A program made the translations under genes and the position numbers. A stretch of 64,000 bases of DNA, taken from assembly GCF_000264905.1 (NCBI RefSeq), contig NW_006763131.1, forward strand, positions 1,858,605 through 1,922,604, in the 5' to 3' direction. The DNA comes from Stereum hirsutum FP-91666 SS1 (taxonomy: Eukaryota > Basidiomycota > Agaricomycetes > Russulales > Stereaceae). Shown piece after piece: positions 9,850 to 22,105 of the stretch (the stretch's first letter is position 1; every line of letters starts with the position of its first letter). The notes below the pieces were generated by a model, which saw only the letters and a program-made list of their open reading frames with translations, was not told the DNA's origin and searched no databases.

Positions 9850-12800
9850 TCAACTCTGCGTGGGTGGCACCCTCGTCACGCCCGCATACTTAGCCCAATA
9901 CTCCGCCGAATGCGGGGAATCGTGCTCGCTCAAAGACGCAGGAAGTGGTGCAGGTGTATAGGGTGACATCCTCGGAGGTTCCGGGAGCGGATTCGTACGC
10001 GGTCGACGGGGAGAAGAATCTATAGAGTCTGATTCGGAGGGGATGGTGGCAAGGTCGGGGTATGAATTGTACCCATATCCATGGGATTCTTTAGGATATG
10101 CATGAGGATCCGAAGCGTAGATGACAGGAGACCCGTTGGACATCGAGTCATACGACGATGAAGGAGCAGCTGGGGGTTGGAAAGGCGCTTGTAGCTTGAA
10201 AGAAGTGTGGGCTGAACCGTGTCCGGTACTGATCCTGTGCATCTCTCCTTCGATACTGGCGTTGGATGCGAGGGATCCGTCTCCGTGTATGGTCTGAGCG
10301 TAAACGACCTGTGTGCCCTCAGAACCATAAGCCAGACTCCGCCCCTTCCATAGTCTATCCATCTCCCAAGCTTCCTTCGCCCTGATCGCATGCAAGTCTG
10401 CCGCGGTCGTTCCGTCAGAGGTGGGTCGTTGGGTTGAAGCAGACGCCGAAGGACGTCGCTCTAGGGCCTGCCCACTTCCACTCCCACTCCCGCTCGCCAC
10501 CCCCGAATGCTTGTGGGTCCTGGTACTAATCTCCGCGACAGCTTTATCACCTCCATTGAGTGACCGGCGCTCATCGTGACTTGCGCGTTTTCGGCTCGGT
10601 GAACTGCTCCTTTTTACGTGAGAGGACGTTATGGTGGTGGTGCTGAGCGGAATGTCCGTTTCTGCTGTGTGGGGGGCGCGTGCCTGCATAAGTATGTACA
10701 TATGAAGTCAGGAAGGAGCACCTCCAAGGTAAAGAGGGACGGTCGACAAATCAGACCTGATGAGCCGACTTGCTCGCACCTTCGGCGGTCTTCTCTTTAT
10801 CCACCCTCTCCTTAGAATCCGCCTTATGGTGTTTCTCAGCCCGTTCCCTCTCAGATCTCTCTCGTGCTACCTTCTCCTTCTCCAATCTATCCCTCTCTGC
10901 CCTCTCTTTCGCCTTTGCTTTCTCCCTCTCCCTCTCCGAACGCTCACGCTCCTTCGCCCTTTCCCGCTCAGCTCTCTCCTTCTCCTTCTGCCTCTCCCGC
11001 TCAGCACGCTCCTTTTCCTTCTCTCTCTCTCTATCAGCACGATCTCTCTCCCTCTGACGTTCCTTCTCCTTCTCAGCACGTGCCCTCTCCTTCTCTCGCT
11101 CTCTCTCCTTCTCCCTCGCCGCCCGCTCCCTCTCCTTCTCTCTTTCCCTCTCCCTCTCCTTCTCTGCCCTCCTCGCCTCCCTCTCCCTCTCTCGCTCCTT
11201 GTCCCTCTCCCTCTCCCTTTCTCGCTCCTTATCCTTCTCTCTCTCCCGTTCTTTCTCCTTCTCACGTCCCCTCTCCTTCTCCCTCTGACTCCCCCTCCCA
11301 TGCTTCGACTCCTCCCTCCCCAACTTCCTCTTCACCGGCTCCGGACTCCCCACAACCTCCCAATGCTCCCCATGCGCCACGATCGTCTCCATCCCACCGC
11401 CACCAGTCATCCCACTTCCACTTGCACCATTAATCTCACCGCTTCCTCTAATACCGTTCGCATCACTCATATCACCATTGACAATGACGCCTTCAGGCCC
11501 ACCCTGCAGCTCATTCCCCTGCGACGGCGATCTGACAAGTCTGAACGTCTCCGTTTCGCGCTTCTTCACAGGAACAGGGCTCGTCGATTTCGTGCGGTGG
11601 TGCTGGTGCTCTGTCCTCTCCGTCCTCTCCGTCTTGCCGTTACTGACGGATGTCGCGGCCGTAGTAGTAGCGGGAGTGGCAGTCGTTGCGGTGGTGGGAG
11701 CGGGGGTGGCGGCGGTGGTAGGGGCAGCGGTGGTAGGAGCAGTGGAAGGAGCAGGTGTAGGTTCGCTCGTCCGACGAGTAGTATGAGCATTCGAAGCGGG
11801 AGCGGGGTTGGTGTGATTAATATCGAGTTTAATCTCGGGTCTAGTCCTCGTCACGACAACAGAGGCAGAGGATGATTCGGCATGCGCATGTGTATGGGCG
11901 TGGGTGTGGGTGGTGGTGGAAGGAGTCGTGGTCGAAGGTGAGCGTTGACGGTTCGAGAAGGGTGATGTGGCGGGTACCGGGGAGGAGGATGGAGAGGTTG
12001 CCGGTGGTACGGGTGCGGGTGCGGGTGCAGGAGCGGGTGCAGTGACGGAAGGTGAACGTTGGCGGTTCGAGAAGGGTGATGAGATTGGTAGTGTAGAAGA
12101 TGGAGGGGAGACGGGCGAAGTGATCGATGGTAGTACGGGCGCCGGTGCAGGTGCAGGTGAGGACACGGGAACGCTAGCTAATGGAGGTATCTGTACAGGA
12201 GGGGTATAAGGCGTGGGCGGATTCACCATCAGCGAAGCTCTCGAGAGTGGCGAATCGGCCGACGCAGAAGACGAAGAAGCGATGGCGGCGATAGCTGGTG
12301 GAGGAACTAAAGGCTGAGAAGGCGGAGATGAGGAGGAAGAAGACGAGTAGGAGGGGATGGTCGGAAATGTCGTGGTGGAGGAAATTACTGGTGCGGACAT
12401 TAGAGGAGAAGGATGAATGGGTGTGGCCCAAGGAGTCTCGTGCGTTATTTGCATTGGTGATTGGACGAGGACAGTTGGTGAAGGGTCGGGATTGAATGGA
12501 GAGGGTGGAGGGAGGGGAGGAACGGGCTTGTCTTCCGGTGACGCTGGCGAAAAGGCCTCGGAGAAGGGCATGTGTTGTGTTATGGGAGAGGCATCACTAA
12601 GGCTTTGCACGTCTGGGTTGGCGATGGTGAGTTTCCCATTCGAAATCGGAACCTCAAATGAAGGAGTCGAAGAGTTTCGATCGGCGTATTCACTATTGGG
12701 CGTGCTGTCGAGACTGACGCTGGTGGTGGTGGGTGGCTCAGAATATTCGGGCTCAAGGGATGGAGGTGGGACGCGCTTGCTCGCGTCTGCGCTGTTCCTC

Positions 12801-14328
12801 ACGGGCTTCGTGGGTGAAGCGCGTCTAGGTGGCTCGAGCGACGCCCGATTCACGTTCTGCCAGTCATCATCAACTTCCTTGGCACCGGATCCAGACGATC
12901 TATGGTTATCGTGACCTTTCCTCAAGACGCTGAACCGACGCGCTATTTTTCCGAGAACGCTCGTTCGTTTTTCCTTCTTCTCGGGCACCGCTAACGACGT
13001 TGTAGATTCTGGCGTGAGGGAGGGAACACCGAGGTGCTGATTCATTCCGGACGTCCGTCTCGACATCTTGCGCAGAAGGGTCCTAGGCTCAGTTTTATCC
13101 TGATAGGTAGGGTCAAGCGGTGTAGTAGGCGCAGAAATTACGCCGGGCTGCGCGCTGTCCGAAAGAGAGCTGAACACGCCGCGAACGCTCGGTTTGCGGC
13201 GTTTTGTCAGTTTTCGGCCGAGTTCTACGCCATCGGGTTCTGAATATTGGAGGTGAATGGCAGATGTCGATTGGGACAAAGGGGATGGCGTGGTGGTCTT
13301 GTGCAGGTTACCATTCATGCTGGACATGCGAGATCGAGACCGCACGCGGTTCTGTGATAGATGATAAGCTAACATTGAATAGACAAGAGGGAACGTGGAT
13401 ACTGACATCTGATGGTTCTGCAGAGACGGGACTAGGGTTGAGCGCATCGTATGGAGACTGGTGGTGCCAGTTGGTCCCCCAAGGATCGGACGCGTCGAGC
13501 ATGTCGACATTATCGTGAGGAGTATTGGACAGCTTGCGTGTGCGAGGCTTTCCAGGCTCTTGGATGCGGACTTGGGAAGAATTTGGGGTGGAGAGTGGGG
13601 AACGTGAGGGGGTGCGACTGCGGGGACGGACTTGGTCCTCTATGCGGTCGGGAGCCATGGGTGGGAAGGAAGGGGAGAAGACGGAGGAGGGACGGTTGGA
13701 TGGAGGAGATAGATGACAATTCTTGTAATAACGAGGGCCAACTGGGTTGTGTATGGGGTATCTAGCACGAAATTGAATGACCGAGGCGACGTCGCCCTGA
13801 GTGTTGTACCATGAGGGGAGCGTGGCGAGGACGTCGGGGATGATGGAGCGGGCGACGGGGGGGATACCGAGGGTGTCGGTGGACTCATTGTTGGGGAGAG
13901 GGCTGAGGACATCGCGCTCGTTGTCGCTGTCGTCGGACTGGGCAGAGGCGCGGCGAGAGGGTTTGGTCGGGTCCTGGGCAGACGCACGCTTCGAGAGCCT
14001 GCGGGTGAAGATGGACCTCGACGGCTTCAGCTTCGAGTTCTTTGCGGGCTGGTCGACGGCCGTGTGCATTGGTCTGAGGTCAGTGATAGTGCTGGCATCT
14101 GAGGGCGTCGACGAGCGCGATGTCGTCGTCGTCGTCGTTGAGGTCGTCGCTGGCCGTGCCGACGACTCAGGCTGGGACTGCGAAGTGCAAAAAGGAAATT
14201 AGGCGCGTGCTTCCCTAATCTCGCGTAAAGCGATCATGCTCGCCACACAAGCAGCTCACCTCCTCGTACGGCTCCAGCCCGAACCCGTACGTCTCTTCGT
14301 ACCAGCTCGTCTGTCTCCCGGCAGACAT
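9850..14328 (-). CDS. Large disordered protein with an Arg/Glu/Lys-rich single helix
   Basis: Four exons (14260-14328, 13407-14177, 10757-13351, 9850-10683) sum to 4,269 nt, a multiple of three, giving 1,422 residues. It starts MSAGRQTSWYEETYGFGLEP. Ordered islands are few: VLATLPSWYNTQGDV, LDASDPWGTNWHHQSPYD, KEAWEMDRLWKGRSL and AEYWAKYAGV. Between them are long Ser/Pro/Thr/Ala stretches, and near residues 870-1080 a tract of about 190 residues made mostly of Arg, Glu and Lys (for example KERERERERDKERE). Such tracts usually form a stable single alpha helix or coiled coil. I do not recognise a family; the aromatic islands look like linear docking motifs. A cytoskeletal or scaffold role is only a guess. 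It is divergent from ADE5,7, with 560 bases between the start codons. Confidence 0.7.
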
Positions 14329-14888
14329 GACGAGCAGCAGTAAAGATAATGCGTGGGCAAATACAGGAGTCTTTCCCTGTATGTTCGTCTTTCCCCCACT
14401 GCTCACACTGCGCGAACCGTATAACCTTTGCCGACGAAATCCCTGCGCACGGCCCCGTGTTCGCTCCTTGTGCGCGCTGCGGTTTCTTCTCGCCGCATCC
14501 AAGCTTTCCCTCGTCTCTTCACTTCCGATTGCTTCCTTGTCGCACCCAACAGGTGCCTCACGTACCTGTGTGGCGCCAAGTCCAACACGCATCATTGGCA
14601 TCCCCCTAACTCCTTCAGGCTCATGTCGGACCGCGAAGCAGAAGTCTATCATAAGATTACTGCAATATCCCCATCGAAAGATACCTTGTTCAACTATTGC
14701 CTGTTCCTACGAAGAGAACATCAAAATGCCACCTCACAGTTCGCTGCGCCACCCGGAGTCTATCATTCCGAATCGATCTTATCTTATCTGAAAACCTAGA
14801 TCCAAATTGAGATCCATTCAAAGCAACCTCGAAATTTACCGCTCGCCGATTTCAATGTATCTCCTCACCCTCTGCCTTCTGGAGCTCC

Positions 14889-17800
14889 ATGGCGGCCCTC
14901 AAAATCCTCGTCCTCGGCAACGGAGGCCGCGAACACGCCCTCGCATGGAAGCTCGCTCAGTCTGATCTCGTAGAGCATATCTATGTTTGTCCAGGGAATG
15001 GAGGAACGAGCTCGGGCTCGTCCAAGATCTCGAACGTCTCGGACGTTTCTGCTTCCCAGTTCAGCCTGCTCGTAAAATGGGCGGTGAAGAACGAGGTATG
15101 TGCGTAAACTACGATTTGAGACTCTGGTGCTGAATATCTTGGGTAGATCAACCTCGTTCTTCCTGGACCTGAACAACCCCTCGTCGATGGCGTCGAATCC
15201 TACTTCCGCAAAGGTAACCCACCCACTAACTCCCCACCTTCCATACAAATCTAATCATAATGCCCTCCAGTTGGCATCCCCGTCTTCGGACCCAGTGCCC
15301 TCGCCGCACGCATGGAAGGCTCCAAAGCCTTCTCAAAAGACTTCATGGCTCGACACAACATCCCCACAGCCGCCTATCGCATTTTCCCCTCGTCCCAAGT
15401 CAAAGATGCCATCGAGTACGTCCGGACATGTGGACATAAGGTTGTTCTCAAGGCGAGTGGCCTAGCGGCCGGGAAGGGTGTTTTGATTCCGGAGACAGTG
15501 GAAGAGGCTGTCAAGGGCCTCGAAGAGATCATGGTCGCTCATGCGTTCGGTTCTGCTGGTGAGTCAGATTTGAGTGCTGGATGCTCGATGTGGAATATGG
15601 AAAACTCAAATGCTGATACAAATGTGGCGCAGGCGACGAAGTGGTGGTCGAAGAACTCCTCGAAGGCCCCGAAATCTCCGTCCTCGCCTTCTCAGACGGA
15701 TACACCATCGTCCCCCTCCCCGCCGCACAGGACCACAAACGCATAGGTGAGGGCGACACGGGTCTCAACACCGGCGGAATGGGCGCCTATGCCCCTGCGC
15801 CGGTCGCTACAGGGGCGATCATGGAGCAGATCATGAAGGAGACTTTGCAGCCTACGATCAATGGGATGCGTCGCGAGGGTATGTGTGCTCCTGCCTGCCT
15901 TCGTTGTTTGCAAAGGTTTGAATGCTCAAAATTGAATGTGTGTGGACGTGCATTAGGCTTCCCGTTCGTAGGTTTGCTCTTCACGGGCTTCATGTTAACA
16001 GAATCGGGCCCTAAAGTCCTCGAATATAACGTTCGTTTCGGGGACCCCGAGACCGAAGCTCTGATGCTCCTCCTGAGCAACGACACCGACCTTGCCGCCG
16101 TCATCCTGGTTCGTTTCTTGTTTACCCTCAATCGTATACTATTTCTTTGGGTGTTGATGAAGGATGAATGTATATGTAGGCGTGCGCAGAACATCGCCTC
16201 GATTCTGTCAAGATCGACACTAAACCCGGTTCCGCCGTCTCTGTCGTCCTCGCCTCTGCTGGGTATCCCGGGAGCTATCCTAAAGGCAAACCTATCACCG
16301 TTGGCGAAGTCCCGCAAAGTGAGTCTTCTTTCCCACCCATCCTTACTCGCAGCGATACCGATACCAGTGTGTTGACCGATACAATTGATTGGTTGGTACT
16401 CAGACACCGTCGTCTTCCACGCTGGAACCGTTCAGTCCGGGAACGTGATTAAAACTTCAGGCGGCCGTGTCATTGCCGTTTCGGCACATGCTCCGACTTT
16501 GAAGGAAGCACTTGATGCCGTGTACGCTGCTGTCGACAAGGTCGATTTTGAGGGAAAGACCTACAGACGCGACATCGCCCACAGGTACCTACCCTTAACC
16601 TCCTTCTCCGCCACAATCACCACATACCATTCCATCTTCTCACAAACCCCCTAATTCCAACAGAGCACTCAAAGCAGCCTCACAATCCCAGTCCCAATCG
16701 CAATCCACAGGCCTCACCTACGCCCAAGCCGGCGTCTCCGTCGACGCCGGCAACTCCCTCGTCGAGACCATAAAGCCGTACGTGCGCGCCACGCGCCGTT
16801 CAGGCGCGGACGCCGAGATCGGTGGTTTCGGCGGTGTGTTCGACCTCAAGGCGACGGGCTATGTCGATCCGGTGCTCGTCAGCGGGACGGATGGGGTGGG
16901 CACGAAGTTGAGGGTGGCGGTGGATGCGGGGATACATGATCTTGTTGGTGCGTGCTCTTTGGCATACATGTTTCGAAGTTTCAAGAGTGTTAGTTGGGGC
17001 GTTGGCTGACTGGGTGCACATGTACGTATAGGGATTGACCTGGTCGCGATGTCGGTGAACGACCTGATCGTGCAAGGGGCCGAGCCGCTCTATTTCTTGG
17101 ATTATTATGGGTGTAGCAAGTTGGAGGTCGACGTTGCTTCGCAGGTTATCAAAGGTATCGCGGAGGGTTGTCAGATTGCGGGATGTGCGCTCATTGGGGG
17201 CGAGACGGCTGAGATGCCTGGGATGTATCAGCCTGGTCAGTGAGCTATCTTTTGCTGCATTCACCTTTTAACCGTCTACGCACACTTTTGCTGACGGGCA
17301 TTGACGATTATAACGAACAGGCGACTACGATCTGGCCGGCTTCGCTGTCGGTGCGGTCGAACGCTCACAGATCCTTCCCAAGCCTGATATCAAACCCGGC
17401 GATGTCCTCCTCGGCCTACCTTCCTCAGGCCTGCACTCCAACGGCTTCTCCCTCGTCCGCAAAGTCGTCTCCCTCTCCGACCTCACCTACTCCTCCCCCT
17501 GCCCTTGGTCGTCCACCTCGACCGAGCAACAACCAACCCTCGGCCGCGCCCTCCTCGAACCCACCAAAATCTACATCAAATCCCTCCTCCCAGCCATCCA
17601 CCTCTCCCTCATCAAAGCCATGTCACACATCACCGGCGGTGGCTTCATCGAGAACATCCCGCGGATCTTCCCCAAGCACTCTGGCCTGGGCTGTTACGTC
17701 GACGTCTCCGCTTGGTCTTTACCGCCCGTGTTCAGATTTTTGATGGAGAAGGGCGGGATCGAGCCGTTGGAGATGTGTAGGACTTTTAATTGTGGGGTGG

Positions 17801-17946
17801 GGATGGTGTTGGTTGTTGAGGCGGGGAAGGTCGAGGAGGTGATTAGGGTGCTTGGGGAGAGTGGGGAGAGGGAGGTGTGGAGGATTGGGGAGGTTACGGG
17901 GACGGAGGGGGTCGAGATGAGGAGTTTGGAGGGGTGGAAGGCTTAG
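14889..17946 (+). CDS. ADE5,7: Bifunctional GAR synthetase / AIR synthetase (ADE5,7)
   Basis: This enzyme carries out steps 2 and 5 of de novo purine synthesis in the cytosol. The N-terminal PurD half makes glycinamide ribonucleotide, and the C-terminal PurM half closes the ring to aminoimidazole ribonucleotide. Ten exons total 2,394 nt and 797 residues, close to the roughly 800 of yeast Ade5,7. PurD landmarks are [16 protein letters not shown] at the start, the ATP-grasp segment [21 protein letters not shown] and [11 protein letters not shown] short Gln/Ser linker (about residue 425) precedes the PurM landmarks [65 protein letters not shown] and [13 protein letters not shown]. All key motifs are present, so it should be active. 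The usual eukaryotic fungal fusion order is kept. Confidence 0.97.
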
Positions 17947-19474
17947 AAACTGAAGGGTTTGTGTGAGAGAAATAAAAGAGAATGGGAGGCGGAGGGATAC
18001 GAGTTTTGAATATGAGGATTTGATGGTAAGTTAGCGCAGATACATAAGTATGTTTGTAACCTAGAATGCTTTCCTCAATATCGGCGTGCGATGGCTCTCA
18101 TGATACTCGTTATGACCTCGAGTGAGATGATCGTCTACGAAATTTCTCGACTTATTTCTCTTGTGTTTCTCAAGTTCGAACTTGCTCTGGGCCTTTCAAG
18201 GTGGCTCGGCATCTCCCGAAAAGATTTACAGTGGCGCAACCAGAAAGCTGGGCCACACCATCTGCCAGCCTCGACACAATTTTCAAAGTACCCAAAACAC
18301 ACACGCTAAATATTCCCGAGGGAGCGAACGACGCCCCATGCCCGCGCCGCGGACAAGGATAGTGATCATTATACTACTGTGACTGTCGCCCCACTGGCAA
18401 CAAAAGCCCACAGCGATAATCGATAAGCCGTGACACCGAGAACGTATACGGCGATGTCGGTGAATATGTGAGTATGTGTGTGAGTGTGTGTGCGGGACAA
18501 TCAATGTGTGGATGTATGTGCAGAAAAAGATGGTCAGACGACCGAGGAGGTCGCGTAACTGATATACTGACAGCGAATGGATGTTACAGTATGAAGCATC
18601 GTTTACATGTCAATGGAGTAGGGGGGTAGTAAGCGGCTGAATAGTGAAGAGGAAGCAGAAAAAAGAGGAAGAAGAAAAAAAGACGAAGTGAGGAACAGAT
18701 GTGAGAGACTACAACCGTCGAGACCATGTAATTGCTTTTATACCTCCATGGAGGCCGTGCGATGATAGTGAAAGAACGGTAGAACGGTACGATGGCGGGG
18801 ACGAATGGGCCGGGGAAAAAAGAGCGACAGAGGGTAAGTATGTGGAACGAAAGAGAATAAGAAAAATAGATAGACACAGGCCGATCAGAATACGTACGAA
18901 ACAGTGAGCTGAGACACAAAGGCAGACAAAGAGAAGGCGAAAAGCATATCTGGGTGACAAAGTAAGCCGAGACGAGGACAGGGCCAGCAGTCTCGAGTAT
19001 CAGAAAGAGAACCGAGATAGGATAAACATGCGAATAAGAAGGGGCATTGGCTGAGCGTGCGGGCGCTGGGTGGCGGGACGAGCATGAGGGTGAGGAAAGG
19101 AAACGGTGAGAAGTGCGAATCTAGAAGAAGCAATTCGACAACACAGGTGCAGCGATAGTGAGAGAGTGAGAGAGATTTGATATAAGTATGAACTTGAAAC
19201 GATCTTGATGAATGCGGGGAGACGGAACCTAAACTTGCGCAGAGCAGGGAGGGGTCCGTGACGTATTGCAAATTAGCGGAAGCAAGATGTAGAGTGAATC
19301 AAGCACACCCCGGATCAGGAGAAGCAAAAGACAGAGAAAGAGCCCAACACGAGAGTGAGGAGAACTGACGAACGACCAAGTAGAGAGATAGAACATATGG
19401 AAGAAATACACGAGGCGTAATGATGCATTGTCTATGACGATGAGGGATGCGAAAAGGTTGGCTAGCCAGCCATT
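17947..19474. other. Convergent intergenic region
   Basis: This is a 1.5-kb spacer between the 3' ends of ADE5,7 and the ankyrin/CCCH gene. I see only short open frames rich in Phe, Leu and Ser on the minus strand, which reflect the purine-rich plus strand, and no gene. Confidence 0.55.
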
Positions 19475-21751
19475 TTACGCCGATACAGAGACTTCCTTGG
19501 CAGCGTCGGGCGCACCGTTAGCGACGGCGGCGAACGAGACAGGAAGCTTGTTGACGACGGGCTCCTGCAGAGGGGCAGAAGTAGGTGCGTGATTCACCTC
19601 AGAGGCGGGTTTAGAGGGCTAGACAGAAGTTGAGCTCCAAGCCTAGCATGAAAAGGGCAAGCACTTACTTGAGTGGGTTGAGCCGACTCGGGAGTCTGAC
19701 TGCGCGACGAGGTCGAGGTATCCCTGTAGCTATCTTTACGGGCAGGGGGAGGTGCTCGCAGGACTTGCGCGGCGGTCGGGCCTGAAAGACCATTCATATG
19801 ACCGTTGATACCAGGGCTTTGGGCGGGAGGGGTCGTCGATCCACCGAGGACAGGGAACTCATCAGCGTTAGGTACGCGCTGTTTTGAGGCGATAGGCTTC
19901 ACAGGACGTGGCCCATTAGTCACCGGGCCGTTAACGGGCTTCGGCACTGGTGGAAGACGAGCACGGTTGGCGGCATCGGGAGAACCACCGGTGCCGTTGG
20001 TGCCATTCACTTCTGGTCGGCGTGGAGGGACGTTGTTCTATAAAAGTATGTAAGAAAAGGTGTATATCTTCCAGAGGAAACAACGACTGACCTCACGAAC
20101 GGTCAAGGCCGCAAACTTTTCCTCGATGGATCCATTCTGCTCGTGACCATTCACGCCGTTCGCGGCGTGGAATCCGTTCATGAAATGCGGGGGACGGAAG
20201 CGGCCACGACCTGCGAAGTGCGGCGGCTGGTGGGGCATGGGTGCGCTATCGGGCATAACGTGAGGGAATCGACAGTCGGACCTGAAATGAACATCGAAGA
20301 TGAGTCTCGAGGCATTCACATTGAGCTATATTAGATAATCTAATTACCCATTCTTGCACCTGCCGGACGGGTAGAAGAGGCATGGAGGCTTCCTAGCGGC
20401 GAAAGGAGGTTTACGGAGACCGCTTCCTCGTCGGTGGTGGCCCATCCCATCGCGATGACCGTTCGGACCGTATGGGTCAGCAACAAGTGGTGGCGATCTC
20501 TGCATGCCGTTGACTTCCGGTGCCCTCTGAGCGGGTGGCACCGGTGGGTACTGGCTGATAGAATTCCTGCGAGGATCGTAGCCGTTGACGGACGGATTCG
20601 GAGCAGCAGTCGGCTGTGTAGGGTACATGGCCGGTGGAGACTGAGGCATACCGTTCGGCAGCGGCACGGAGTTGATCGGAGGCGGCATGGAGAGAGGAAG
20701 GGGAGCCTGACCAGACTGAGAATACGATGGAGAGATGGGAGAGATTGGGTACGGGACGATGGTAGGTGCGGGAGCACCATTCGGAGTGAACGGCGGCTGC
20801 GACGGGGACACAATCTCGGAGTTGCTTCTGGCATGGGGCATCGCGGGTGGCGACTGCATGCCAGACTGGGGAGAAAGCGGAGTCATGTGAGGCGGGTGGA
20901 TGCCGTTAGGAGGCTGGGCAAATGAAGGCGGTGGCATCTGATAGAAGTTGGGGGCATAAGGAGGGGCACTCATGGGCTCATAATGAGTGGGATACTGAGC
21001 GGGAGGGGGCATGGAACCCTGGTAATAAGGCCCTTGAGGATGAGCGAACATACACGAAGCTCCATAGCGGCAGGTGGGGAAATATCTGCAGGGAATGAGG
21101 CGTGCGATCTCGGGAGGGGGAAGGTTGGACAGCTGGCCTCCATGAGACTGTTCGTCGGTGGGATGGGCAGGCGGTGCGGGCGGAGGGTAATAAGGGACCG
21201 CGCCCTCGGGAAGGGGCGGGACGGGCATGCCGGGATAATAACCGTACGGAACGGGTGGAGGCATGTAGTACCCACCCTTGGAGGGATCAACGTTGGGATC
21301 CATCGGATATCCTGGATGGGGTGGCCTGAACGCCTGTGGATTTATTCTGGCACGAATAGCTTCGATGATGGCAGGATCGGCGGTGTGCTGCTCAGGCAAA
21401 CCCTGGTGGGACGAGTTCAAAGGATCGGCACCTTTCGGCAGTCGTAGAACATAAGCTCCAAGATGTTTTGAACCAGAAACAACGATTCGCACCTTTTTCC
21501 AGGAGCACCTTGACCACCTCCAGATGCCCGTTTTTAACGGCCTCGATGAGCGGAGTCATCCCATCCTGATCTAGTGCAAACGGGTGGACATGATTCAAAA
21601 ATCAGTACTTATACTCAGAGTCACCGGAACAGCCCAGTAGATCGATTTACGCACCTTTGACCTCGATGTCTGCGATGGACGCCTCGACCAAAAGTTCATT
21701 GACTTTTTGGAGGTCGCCCTCGGAACAAGCCTTCCAGAGATCAGAGACCAT
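19475..21751 (-). CDS. Ankyrin-repeat protein with two CCCH zinc fingers
   Basis: The N-terminus has ankyrin repeats (MVSDLWKACSEGDLQKVNEL, then DGMTPLIEAVKNGHLEVVKV). A proline/tyrosine-rich stretch follows, then two CCCH fingers: CRYFPTCRYGASCMFAH (C-x5-C-x5-C-x3-H) and CLFYPSGRCKNGSDCRFPH (C-x7-C-x5-C-x3-H), the second spanning an exon junction. The remainder is long, disordered, and rich in Pro, Gly and Asn (about 630 residues in all). Tandem CCCH fingers with ankyrin repeats usually mean an RNA-binding regulator of mRNA fate, but the target cannot be read from sequence. At least five introns are present. The last exon ends AAKEVSVSA at a TAA at 19475. The start is the first ATG of the ankyrin frame. 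Confidence 0.85.
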
Positions 21752-22105
21752 AGCACTTGCAAGGATAAAATAGACGGTAAAGCCTAAGAAAATCCGGGGA
21801 CGAGTGGGGAGATGAGGCTGGATGAAGAGTACGAAAGGAAAGCGTTGAGGATGGCGAGGACGAGGAAGGAGGAGAGCGCGAGCGCGAGTGGCCACGACCT
21901 TTCTTTCAAAAAATTGCGTGGGACAGATCGAGATAACGAGATCTGATCAGCCCATTTGAGCCTGTCATCAGGCACTTCGATCCCGCGGCCTGGCTTCCGT
22001 CGCGTGGCTTCATCTTGGCTCCGACGAATTGCGCCTGTCCGTTCATGAATTCAACAACGGCTGCCATATCCAGCGGCACAGAGGTATCGTACAAAGCATA
22101 CACTT
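21752..22105. other. Short intergenic spacer
   Basis: These 354 bases lie between the start of the ankyrin/CCCH gene and the stop of the dehydrogenase gene, both on the minus strand. I see no coding signal. Confidence 0.5.

Noticed and set aside
18584..19411. Several hydrophobic minus-strand frames between ADE5,7 and the ankyrin gene
   Set aside because: Same cause: purine-rich plus strand gives false hydrophobic frames. They lie in the 3' spacer of two convergent genes.
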